DNA of 8,764 bases from Bacteroidales bacterium (GCA_023230285.1 JALNXP010000091.1:1-8764); one strand, 5' to 3'; shown: positions 1 to 7,269, numbered from the stretch's first letter. Notes: generated by a model from the sequence alone, not told the origin. Made by a program: numbers and translations.

Positions 1-515
1 AAGCAGCCTTTGACGGGCAGGTTCGTATTTGCATGCCGTCACGACTTACCGGCGGCTACGGAAATTTAATCATCATAAGACATAATAACGGTTTAGAAAC
101 ATATTACGGACATCTCTCTCAAATTTTGGTAAAAGACGGCGAGTTGGTAAAAGCCGGCGAAATAATAGGTCTTGGCGGAAACACAGGACGTAGCACAGGA
201 CCTCATCTACACTTTGAAGTAAGGTATTGTGGAAATTCTTTTGACCCTGAAAGAATTATCGATTTTACAACAGGCAACCTGCGCTCTAACGCATTTAATC
301 TCAAAAAACACTACTTCAGCATCTATTCTCATTACGGACAAACTGAAGCTCAATCTATAGCTGCATCACAAAGAATTATCTACGTCATAAAATCCGGTGA
401 CACTCTCAGTAGCATTGCCTCTAAATACAATACAACAGTCAGCAATATTTGCAAACTGAACAACATTTCGACAAAAACAGTTTTACGAGTCGGTAACAAG
501 ATAACAGTAAGATAA
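1..515 (+). CDS. M23 family metallopeptidase with C-terminal LysM domain (5' end missing)
   Basis: This is the 3' part of a LytM/M23-type zinc endopeptidase that would cut peptide crosslinks in peptidoglycan in the periplasm. The frame is open to the left edge: codons from position 3 read AAFDGQVRI, a typical M23 core strand, so the ATG at 33 is internal. Counting from that Met, GYGN is at 8-11, the YYGHLS histidine at 27 (catalytic) and HLHFE at 58-62, where H58 is catalytic and H60 a zinc ligand. The other zinc-binding motif, HxxxD, lies outside the window. Residues about 116-160 form one LysM domain (IYVIKSGDTLSSIA) that binds glycan. The linker at about 80-115 is unremarkable. The lipoprotein gene follows after 22 nt on the same strand with no visible terminator, so cotranscription is plausible. 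The family assignment is secure. Whether this copy is an active hydrolase or an EnvC-like activator cannot be settled without the missing motif. Confidence 0.93.
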   Translation, partial: AAFDGQVRICMPSRLTGGYGNLIIIRHNNGLETYYGHLSQILVKDGELVKAGEIIGLGGNTGRSTGPHLHFEVRYCGNSFDPERIIDFTTGNLRSNAFNLKKHYFSIYSHYGQTEAQSIAASQRIIYVIKSGDTLSSIASKYNTTVSNICKLNNISTKTVLRVGNKITVR

Positions 516-537
516 ATAAAAACCTAAAACAAAGCGT

Positions 538-3153
538 ATGAAAAATTATTTGCCCATAGTCTCCATCTTATTCATCATGCTTTTGGCATCATGTACAGAC
601 AATCATTTTATCAATGATACTGAATATCGCAACCAAGTACATCAAGATTTCATACAGCGAGAAAACATCGCTAAAAACAGACATAAAGAATTGTTTTCAA
701 TATTTGAAGGGAATATTTCTACTCAAGAGAAAGAAGCCTTAGAATTTTTGTATGCTTACATGCCATATAGCGATTTAGCAGATTATGATGGCGATTTCTT
801 TCTTAATCAGGTTGAATACGCATTTAAAGCACGTGACTTTTTTACTTGGGGCAAATCAATACCAGAAGATGTTTTCAGACATTTTGTATTAGTATATAGA
901 GTCAATAATGAAAATCTTGACACCGCAAGAATGGTGATTTTCAATGAATTAAAAGACAGGATTAAAGATATGAGCATGTACGATGCAGCTTTGGAAGTCA
1001 ATCATTGGTGTCATGAAAAGGTCACATATCAACCTTCTGACGGACGCACTTCATCGCCATTGGCGACCATTAAAACGGCGTGGGGGCGTTGTGGCGAAGA
1101 ATCTACTTTTGCCGTAACTGCAATGCGAGCTGTAGGAATACCTGCACGCCAATGTTATACACCGCGCTGGGCTCATACAGACGACAATCATGCGTGGGTT
1201 GAGGTTTGGGTTGACGGAAAATGGTATTTCCTCGGAGCTTGCGAACCCGATGCCGAACTAAATATGGGCTGGTTTGCTACTCCCGCAACTCGTACCATGA
1301 TGGTACATTCTAATGCTTACGGTAAATATAAAGGAACTGAAGAAATCAACCACCAGACAAATTTGTTCTCTCGTATCAACATGTTACCTAATTATACTGA
1401 TACTAAGAAGATTACAATAAAAGTTATCGACGCCGACAACAACCCTGTTGAAAATGCAGACGTGAAATTCAAATTATATAATTACGCCGAATATTATCCT
1501 ATTGCGACAGGAAAAACAGACAAAGACGGCTGCGCTTCTCTCACAACCGGCAATGGTGATTTACTTATCTGGGCTTGCAAAGACAACAAATACAACTACA
1601 ACAAAATAGACGTCCGCCTACAAGACAGCATCACAATTATTCTTTCTAAAACTAAAGGAAAAGAATACGTTGAACTACTTGACATTGTCCCGCCAGCTGC
1701 TTTGCCAAACAAAGTTGTTGTCAGCGAAGAAAAAGCTAATCTTAACAACCTTCGTTTAAAATACGAAGACTCCATAAGAAACGCATATACAGCGACTTTC
1801 CCGAGTCAAGAACAAGCTGCCGGCATAAAAAATGAAAATTTAACCACTGCTCAAATATGGAATTTTATACATAAAAGCGAAGGCAATTACACTGAAATCG
1901 AGAAATTTATCAAAACTAATGCAGAACAAAAAACCGGATTATACCTGTACGAATTTATTAATTCATTAGCAGATAAAGATTTACGCGATGTCCCTGCTGA
2001 TGTTTTGCAATCGCATCTAACAACATATTGCCCTGATAACTATCCTTTAGATGTGTATTTGAAAGGCATTCTGCCTGCAAGAATATCTTTAGAAAAAATC
2101 CGTCCATGGCGTGAAACTCTTCACGAAAACTTTTACCCGACTCTAAAAGATAATCACACAGCGGCAAAAATTATGGATTGGATTAACACAAATATCACAG
2201 TGGACAATGAAGGCAATTATTACAATTGTCCTATTTCGCCGCTCGGCGTCTACGAACTTCGCTATTCCGACAAACGTTCAAGAGATATATTTTTTGTCGC
2301 AGTATGCCGTTCCATGAACATTCCTGCTTATTTAGACGGTGCTACTAATCAGTTGTTTGTATATGAAAACGACAGTTGGCAGCCTGTCAACTTTGAAGAA
2401 GAAGCGAAGCCGGCAGCTACCGGTTCTTTAATCTTAACGCACAACTTGGGCGATGATGTCAAACCCGAATACTGGATACATTACACTATTGCTAAATATC
2501 AAGACGGCGATTTTGTCACCTACGACTTTGAAAACGACTCGCGCGTTGCCAACTTTCCTGTACAATTAGAGATAGAATCCGGATATTACATGCTTTCAAC
2601 CGGCAACAGATACAGTGACGGCACAACTTTATCAAGATTAGAATTTTTCAACCTTAATGCGGGAGAAACTGTTCATAAAGAAATAATACTCAGACCTTTA
2701 ACGCTACGTCACGAAACTTACGGCAGCATCAATGTCAATAAAGAAATCACAATTTCGGGTAAAAAGCAAACTCTTAGCAATTACATCGGAAAAGATGAAA
2801 TAATATTGGCTTTCATTGACCCAAATAGAGAACCCACAAAACACTTATTTAAAGACATTTCCGCCTTCAAAAAACAATTTGAAAAATGGAACGGAAAAAT
2901 TCTGTTTGTAATACCTTCCGACAAACAAACAGCTGACTTTAATCCTGCTCAATGGAATTTACCAAAGCAGTCACTGTTCATCTACGATGAAAATTCAAAA
3001 TGGATGAACAACATCTTAACATCTACAAATCAAGAATTTAGAGACAACTATCCTCTTGTTTTCATTGTGGACGGCAACGGTGAACTTACATTTAAGACAG
3101 AAGGCTACCGCATAGGCACCGGCGAGCTGATTTACAAGAGTTTGAAATTGTAA
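538..3153 (+). CDS. Large lipoprotein: transglutaminase-like domain, degenerate second copy, thioredoxin-like C-terminus
   Basis: This is a predicted 871-residue cell-envelope lipoprotein. Residues 1-18 are a signal peptide and LASC is the lipobox, with Cys19 as the lipidated residue. D21 close to the cysteine is at most a weak surface-export signal. A transglutaminase-like (cysteine-protease fold) domain covers about 145-245, with a plausible catalytic triad of C185 in GRCGEES, H218 in DNHAW and D238 in CEPDAE. Residues about 290-370 look like a beta-sandwich of the carboxypeptidase-regulatory type (VIDADNNPVENADV, then TDKDG). A helical stretch follows. Residues 540-620 resemble the first transglutaminase domain but lack all three catalytic residues. 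Residues 630-735 look beta-rich. Residues 736-871 resemble a thioredoxin fold (EIILAFIDPN, then YPLVFIVDGNGEL) without a CxxC. The substrate is unknown: family members may cleave or crosslink peptides or serve as scaffolds. The ATG at 538 gives a perfect signal peptide. Domain calls outside the first transglutaminase domain come from pattern recognition. Confidence 0.88.
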   Translation: MKNYLPIVSILFIMLLASCTDNHFINDTEYRNQVHQDFIQRENIAKNRHKELFSIFEGNISTQEKEALEFLYAYMPYSDLADYDGDFFLNQVEYAFKARDFFTWGKSIPEDVFRHFVLVYRVNNENLDTARMVIFNELKDRIKDMSMYDAALEVNHWCHEKVTYQPSDGRTSSPLATIKTAWGRCGEESTFAVTAMRAVGIPARQCYTPRWAHTDDNHAWVEVWVDGKWYFLGACEPDAELNMGWFATPATRTMMVHSNAYGKYKGTEEINHQTNLFSRINMLPNYTDTKKITIKVIDADNNPVENADVKFKLYNYAEYYPIATGKTDKDGCASLTTGNGDLLIWACKDNKYNYNKIDVRLQDSITIILSKTKGKEYVELLDIVPPAALPNKVVVSEEKANLNNLRLKYEDSIRNAYTATFPSQEQAAGIKNENLTTAQIWNFIHKSEGNYTEIEKFIKTNAEQKTGLYLYEFINSLADKDLRDVPADVLQSHLTTYCPDNYPLDVYLKGILPARISLEKIRPWRETLHENFYPTLKDNHTAAKIMDWINTNITVDNEGNYYNCPISPLGVYELRYSDKRSRDIFFVAVCRSMNIPAYLDGATNQLFVYENDSWQPVNFEEEAKPAATGSLILTHNLGDDVKPEYWIHYTIAKYQDGDFVTYDFENDSRVANFPVQLEIESGYYMLSTGNRYSDGTTLSRLEFFNLNAGETVHKEIILRPLTLRHETYGSINVNKEITISGKKQTLSNYIGKDEIILAFIDPNREPTKHLFKDISAFKKQFEKWNGKILFVIPSDKQTADFNPAQWNLPKQSLFIYDENSKWMNNILTSTNQEFRDNYPLVFIVDGNGELTFKTEGYRIGTGELIYKSLKL

Positions 3154-3192
3154 AAATTCTTTGCGTTTTTTCTTTTATTTAAAACTGTTTCG

Positions 3193-3200
3193 TATATTTG
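3193..3200 (+). promoter_or_regulatory. Bacteroides-type -7 promoter element for the AAA-ATPase gene
   Basis: TATATTTG matches TAnnTTTG exactly and lies 25 nt before the ATG at 3225, which would leave a leader of about 18 nt. No good TTTG -33 element is seen at the usual spacing; the nearest TTTG, at 3160-3163, is about 29 nt upstream. The TTG at 3198-3200, a possible alternative start, lies inside this element, which argues for the ATG at 3225 as the real start. Confidence 0.55.
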
Positions 3201-3224
3201 CAATTGTATTGTAAAATCATCATT

Positions 3225-4910
3225 ATGAAACGCATCCCTATAGGTATCAGCAGCTTTGAACGTTTAAGAGAAGAAGATTACTATTTTATCGATAAAAGCG
3301 ATTTATGCAGAGAAATCATTGAAGACCTTGATTTGATAGCTGTTTTGCCTCGTCCGAGACGTTTCGGAAAGACGTTGAATATCTCCATGTTACGCTGTTT
3401 TTTCGAGAAAAAGAAAGACGGTACTTCACGCCGTGATTTGTTCAAAGGCTTATCTATTGAAAGATGGAAAGACTTCGACAAACATCAGGGTCGCTATCCG
3501 GTGATTTCTTTCTCATTCAAAGAAGCTAAAGGCAGGACGAAAGAAGAAGCGTTTTTGGCTATAAAACAGGAAGTCGCAAAAGAATTTAGTAGTCATATCG
3601 AATTATATGACAACGATGTTTTTACACGTAAAGAAAAAGAACTTTTTGATATGTTTTTAAATATGGAAAGTTCTGTCGAAGAATTGTCTTTAGCATCTTC
3701 TTTACTTTGCAAAGGATTATCAAAACTTTACAACGAACGCGTAATGGTATTCATTGACGAATACGACACTCCGGCTCAAGCTGCCTGGCTCAACGGATAT
3801 TATGATGACATGATTAACTTCATACGTCCTTTTATGAGCGCAGCCTATAAAGATAACGAATATCTCATGCGCGGCGTTGTCACAGGCATAATGCGTGTTA
3901 CCAAAGAATCTATTTTCAGCGGACTGAACAATTGTACCGTCTACTCCATTTTAGATAGAAAAACAAATTCCGATTTCGGGTTTACTATAGAAGAAGTCCA
4001 TAATATGCTGTCGGATTATAATGCTTTACAATATGAAAACGATGTGAAAAAATGGTATGACGGCTATATCTTCGGTGGAATAACAATCTTCAATCCTTGG
4101 TCTATCCTTAACTATGTTAATAACGATTGCGATTTTAAGCCTTATTGGGTAAATACTTCTTCTAACGATATTATCAGAAACCTTATTTCAACAGGCTCTA
4201 TTCAGTTGAAAAACGAGTTTATCCAACTTATTGAGGGCAAAGCATTATATTACAACGTTCACGTAGACCTCATCTTTCCTGAAATAAAGCAAAGAGACGA
4301 CAGTATCTGGTCTTTTTTATATTTTTCCGGATATTTGAAAGCGGAACATGACCACAGAAACGAAGAATGCTTCGATATTTATAAGCTGACTATTCCGAAT
4401 GTAGAAGTCAGAATGGCTTATATTAATATGGTTCAAACGTGGTTCAGCATGGCACCGGTTACCAACGACCGTCAAAGACTGATGTTAGATTCTTTGAGAA
4501 AGAAAGATTTTTATATGTTCGGAAAGGTGTTTCAGGAGTTTATCATAGAGACGCTCTCATTCTTCGACACGTCAGGAAAATACTGCGAAGCTACTTATCA
4601 AGCTTTTCTACTCGGCTTGTTGGTGAACATGATTGATTATATTGTGACAAGCAACACCGAAGCCGGTTACGGAAGATACGACATCATGCTTTCTCCTCGC
4701 GAGAAAACAAAGCCCGGATTTATCTTCGAGCTGAAAACTTTACGCGATACCAACGACCCAGCTGACAAAGTCGTTGCCGATGCTATCAAACAAGCTGAAA
4801 GTAAGGAATATATGACAAGTTTGAAGCAGCAAGGCGTTAAAGACATCACCATCATCGGCGTAGCTTTTGATGGCAAGAAAGTTACGATGGATAAGAAAGA
4901 GATTTCTTAA
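3225..4910 (+). CDS. AAA-ATPase-like / PD-(D/E)XK nuclease-superfamily protein
   Basis: This 561-residue protein has the architecture of the Bacteroidota-expanded family that pairs an N-terminal AAA-ATPase-like domain with a C-terminal PD-(D/E)XK fold (Pfam AAA-ATPase_like plus PDDEXK_9). Numbered from the ATG at 3225, the family signature PIGISSFERLRE is at 5-16. Walker A is LPRPRRFGKT at 41-50 (G48, K49, T50) and Walker B is VMVFIDEYD at 173-181 (D178, E179). GVVTGIMRVTKES at 217-229 is the usual motif after Walker B. The nuclease-fold core is GRYDIML (D486) followed by FELK (E502, K504), with E455 and Q523 in flanking helices, so both ATPase and nuclease signatures look intact. A TTG start at 3198 is possible but overlaps the promoter, and the family normally starts at MKRIPIGI. 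The gene stands alone and ends 10 nt from the converging dsrK stop. The biological role of the family is unsettled, with defence and mobile-element roles both proposed; I do not assign one. Confidence 0.9.
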   Translation: MKRIPIGISSFERLREEDYYFIDKSDLCREIIEDLDLIAVLPRPRRFGKTLNISMLRCFFEKKKDGTSRRDLFKGLSIERWKDFDKHQGRYPVISFSFKEAKGRTKEEAFLAIKQEVAKEFSSHIELYDNDVFTRKEKELFDMFLNMESSVEELSLASSLLCKGLSKLYNERVMVFIDEYDTPAQAAWLNGYYDDMINFIRPFMSAAYKDNEYLMRGVVTGIMRVTKESIFSGLNNCTVYSILDRKTNSDFGFTIEEVHNMLSDYNALQYENDVKKWYDGYIFGGITIFNPWSILNYVNNDCDFKPYWVNTSSNDIIRNLISTGSIQLKNEFIQLIEGKALYYNVHVDLIFPEIKQRDDSIWSFLYFSGYLKAEHDHRNEECFDIYKLTIPNVEVRMAYINMVQTWFSMAPVTNDRQRLMLDSLRKKDFYMFGKVFQEFIIETLSFFDTSGKYCEATYQAFLLGLLVNMIDYIVTSNTEAGYGRYDIMLSPREKTKPGFIFELKTLRDTNDPADKVVADAIKQAESKEYMTSLKQQGVKDITIIGVAFDGKKVTMDKKEIS

Positions 4911-4920
4911 GACATTGAAA

Positions 4921-6207
4921 TTACAAAGCATCTGCAACTATTTCGGCAATAGTCTTAATAGTTACGCCCAGTTTATATTCAAGGTTAATACTATTCAATT
5001 GGTCTACACAATTATGGCAAGGTGTGACAACGATTTTTGCGCCTGTAGCACGTATTTGGTCGGCTTTAATCTTGCCGATTTTCATACGTCTTTCGTTGTA
5101 TTCACTCATGGCAAGCTGACCGCCGCCGCCACCGCAACAGAAATTATCTTCTCTATTGGGATTCATCTCAACAAAATTAGAGCAGCAAGCGTTGACAATA
5201 TAGCGTTGTTCTTCTATAACACCGCCATTTCTTACAAGATTACAAGGGTCGTGGATAGTAACGAGGTCGGTAATTTTAGTTTTGTCGGGTTTAATACGTC
5301 CGTCACGGATATATTGTGCTAAAAGTTCTACCGCTGTGATAGTCTTAACAGGATATTTCTCCTTCATCCAATTCGGACCTTCCCAGCGCATAGCACGGGA
5401 GCCATGACCACATTCTCCCAAAATAATAGTATCGGCGCCATATTTTATAGCTTCATTTACCAATCGCTCAGTAATTACGCGCGCACCTTCTTCATCGCCA
5501 ACAAAATAAGCGTAATTTGTAATATCATAATAATCAGTGGATAATGTCCAAGATTCTTTTGCAAGATAAAACACTTTAGCTATAGCACTTATCGACAGCG
5601 GGAAAAACTTAGGCTCGCGAGGATTTACCGTATACAGCATTTTTACTCCACTTTGATTCAACGGAATAGTTGCATTATCGTCATTAACTTCATACTGCAA
5701 ATCATCATTAAGCCAAGTAATAGTATCAATAAAATCTTGTTTTGATATCGCCATATTATTGCCGGTGTTCAGAGCAGCATCCACCGTAGATTGTATACTT
5801 TTAGGTACTAATCCCATTTGTTGCAGCATCATTCTGCCGGTTCTCACCACAAAAGGAATATCAACACCTACAGAGCAATGAGCCACACAACGCCCGCACA
5901 TAGTACAAGCTCCGAAAAGAGTATCAACCATTTTATCAATAGTTTCATCATCAAGCTCGTGAGTTCCTGTCAATTTCGGAAAAACCTTTCCTGCAAATGT
6001 ATGATAACGTCTGTATATACCGGCGACCAAATCAACTTTTGCAGCAGGCATATATTTTTCTTCTTTTAAAGCAATATAATATTGGCAACTTGTTCCGCAC
6101 AGACCACAATGAACACAGCTATTAAGAGCAGTTATCAATTTAGCATTCAAATGGCTGTTTAGAAAATCAAGAGCTTTCTGTTTTCTTTCGGTTAAATCTT
6201 CTTGCAT
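4921..6207 (-). CDS. dsrK: DsrK/HdrD-like iron-sulfur heterodisulfide reductase subunit
   Basis: This 428-residue soluble protein is predicted to be the cytoplasmic catalytic subunit of a DsrMK-type complex that passes electrons from membrane quinol to a protein disulfide, here probably DsrC. Two [4Fe-4S] ferredoxin motifs are complete: C31-x2-C34-x2-C37-x3-C41 and C101-x2-C104-x2-C107-x3-C111. The final cysteines are followed by Q and S rather than the usual P. The C-terminal half is a CCG domain with C322 (HDPCN), C357-C358 (CCGGGGG) and C397-x2-C400 (PCHNC), which in HdrB/HdrD/DsrK ligates a non-cubane cluster. The upstream GECGHGSR at 264-271 is a DsrK-like feature, and C341-C342 form an extra CC pair. 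No signal peptide or membrane segment is seen. The start at 6207 lies 4 nt after the dsrM stop, so the two are surely cotranscribed. Glycolate oxidase GlcF and LutA/LldE also have ferredoxin plus CCG parts, but the neighbours favour DsrK. Confidence 0.87.
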   Translation of the reverse strand: MQEDLTERKQKALDFLNSHLNAKLITALNSCVHCGLCGTSCQYYIALKEEKYMPAAKVDLVAGIYRRYHTFAGKVFPKLTGTHELDDETIDKMVDTLFGACTMCGRCVAHCSVGVDIPFVVRTGRMMLQQMGLVPKSIQSTVDAALNTGNNMAISKQDFIDTITWLNDDLQYEVNDDNATIPLNQSGVKMLYTVNPREPKFFPLSISAIAKVFYLAKESWTLSTDYYDITNYAYFVGDEEGARVITERLVNEAIKYGADTIILGECGHGSRAMRWEGPNWMKEKYPVKTITAVELLAQYIRDGRIKPDKTKITDLVTIHDPCNLVRNGGVIEEQRYIVNACCSNFVEMNPNREDNFCCGGGGGQLAMSEYNERRMKIGKIKADQIRATGAKIVVTPCHNCVDQLNSINLEYKLGVTIKTIAEIVADAL

Positions 6208-6211
6208 AGCT

Positions 6212-6916
6212 CTAATGTTTTTTATTTTTCATAGACCACACTCCTCTTTTGCCATAAAATGCACCTAACTGATAGCGTGCCGACAAAAAATAAATTACAT
6301 GCCGTAACTTTCCTAAAGGCATATATATGAATAAAATTGTTCCCATTATAAACAATGCTGGTTGTGTCCATGTACTATAAGGAGCAACCATTACAATTGC
6401 AGAAAACATCTGGAAGAGCGTGACAAAGATATTCGACAAATAGTCATCTATATTCGACAACGCTTTCAATTCTTTATTGGTAAAGCGTTTAATTAAAATC
6501 GCCACGCCACATAAAGAGCTAACCGCCAAAGCTACAGCAAAAAACAATCTTAAATACACAACAAATGTCCAATTACTACTAAAAATAAAACATGAAGTTC
6601 CATCTCCCATCTCACAATTTCCTGTATACGGGAGCATAAAATTAGTGAAAATCAATTGTAGCAGCAATAATATTATTGAAGTAAAAGTTCCGATATGATA
6701 AATAATTCCTGCAATATAAGTAGGCAAATGCAGATAAGCGGATTCTTTATGTGTAGGCAACATAGCTTTGGTGCATGAGAACGTGACACCGTCTGCCACT
6801 GAGCCTTTAGGGTCAGCATAATCTTTAGGTTGTTTAATAAGTTTTAGGAACCATCTAAGACACGACACAAAGCAAAAAACAAGTGCCGCTATCAAAAGCC
6901 AATGAAAGATTGTCAT
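6212..6916 (-). CDS. dsrM: DsrM/NarI-like cytochrome b membrane subunit
   Basis: This 234-residue integral membrane protein is predicted to oxidise menaquinol through haem b and pass electrons to the DsrK-like partner encoded 4 nt downstream. Five hydrophobic segments can be read at about 4-24, 64-90, 116-142, 160-180 and 187-210. The positive-inside rule works with the N-terminus outside: basic loops at 25-60 and 143-158 and a basic C-terminus (KNKKH) are inside. This is the NarI-type topology. Candidate haem ligands are H74 in IIYHIGTF (segment 2) and H206 in LRHVIYF (segment 5), with H63 just before segment 2. The outside loop 91-115 carries C101 and C109. The length is close to NarI-type subunits and shorter than the longest DsrM proteins of sulfate reducers. 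It starts 18 nt after dsrC. The family name rests on fold, histidines and gene order more than on a specific motif, so HdrE-like or NarI-like would be equally fair names. Confidence 0.78.
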   Translation of the reverse strand: MTIFHWLLIAALVFCFVSCLRWFLKLIKQPKDYADPKGSVADGVTFSCTKAMLPTHKESAYLHLPTYIAGIIYHIGTFTSIILLLLQLIFTNFMLPYTGNCEMGDGTSCFIFSSNWTFVVYLRLFFAVALAVSSLCGVAILIKRFTNKELKALSNIDDYLSNIFVTLFQMFSAIVMVAPYSTWTQPALFIMGTILFIYMPLGKLRHVIYFLSARYQLGAFYGKRGVWSMKNKKH

Positions 6917-6934
6917 AAAATAGATATTAAGATA

Positions 6935-7252
6935 TTAAACACAGCCATCAGGTTTAGGGAGACCTGCAATTTTACAGGCACCACGAGCAGGACCTTGAGG
7001 AAACAGTGTATATATTTCTCTCAAACGGATGCCGGTATCTTGGCATATACTTCTAACCATCGGAGCCATGTCTGTTTTCTCCCAATGAGAACGAATGTTT
7101 TTGATTACAGCCCAATGCTTTTCTGTAAGTTCGCCTGTGCCATCTTGTTTTGCAAATAATTGAGCAACTTCCTCATTCCATTCTTTAGGATTAACGAGAA
7201 AACCATCACCATCGACTTCAAAAGTCTTACCTTCTATTTCGAGTATAGCCAT
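6935..7252 (-). CDS. dsrC: DsrC/TusE-family sulfur carrier with both redox cysteines
   Basis: This 105-residue protein matches the DsrC/TusE/RspA family over its full length. It has the N-terminal strands (FEVDGDGFL), a central helical region with LTEKHW and the C-terminal arm FPQGPARGACKIAGL ending PKPDGCV. The penultimate C104 and C93, with ten residues between them, are the two arm cysteines of bona fide DsrC. TusE proteins, which act in tRNA 2-thiouridine synthesis, keep only the penultimate one. In sulfur-metabolising bacteria DsrC carries sulfur as a trisulfide between these cysteines and is reduced by DsrMK. The dsrM-like and dsrK-like genes follow directly, which supports that role here. 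The start at 7252 gives the expected N-terminus (MAILEIEG). The upstream 38 nt up to tRNA-Thr contain no clear promoter. The family call is near certain; the physiological sulfur donor and product are unknown, as no dsrAB, sqr, rhodanese or tusBCD gene lies in this window. Confidence 0.94.
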   Translation of the reverse strand: MAILEIEGKTFEVDGDGFLVNPKEWNEEVAQLFAKQDGTGELTEKHWAVIKNIRSHWEKTDMAPMVRSICQDTGIRLREIYTLFPQGPARGACKIAGLPKPDGCV

Positions 7253-7269
7253 AATTAAAATTTTTAATT
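7253..7269. repeat. Perfect AT-only inverted repeat abutting the dsrC start
   Basis: AATTAAAA and TTTTAATT are exact inverted repeats separated by one T, immediately upstream of the dsrC ATG on the minus strand. It could be an operator or a weak mRNA hairpin covering the translation start. It contains no G or C, so in this AT-rich background it may be chance. It does not look like an intrinsic terminator for the tRNA. Confidence 0.35.

Noticed and set aside
3198..3224. TTG start that would add nine residues to the AAA-ATPase protein
   Set aside because: The TTG lies within the predicted -7 promoter element and the added residues are not part of the family's usual N-terminus, which begins MKRIPIGI at 3225.
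3154..3224. Intrinsic terminator after the lipoprotein gene
   Set aside because: There is a T-rich stretch after the stop codon, but only weak A/T pairing and no GC-containing stem precedes it.
4867..5322. Plus-strand 151-codon open frame
   Set aside because: It lies antisense to dsrK, whose CCG-domain cysteines are clearly coded on the minus strand. Its product has no recognisable features.
4921..6207. GlcF (glycolate oxidase) or LutA-type protein as the identity of the iron-sulfur subunit
   Set aside because: Those also have ferredoxin and/or CCG parts, but the GECGH motif, the single CCG domain and the linkage to a cytochrome b gene and dsrC fit DsrK better.
6902..7159. Plus-strand 85-codon open frame opposite dsrC
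   Set aside because: The minus strand encodes a full-length DsrC with conserved arm cysteines; the plus-strand frame is a shadow.
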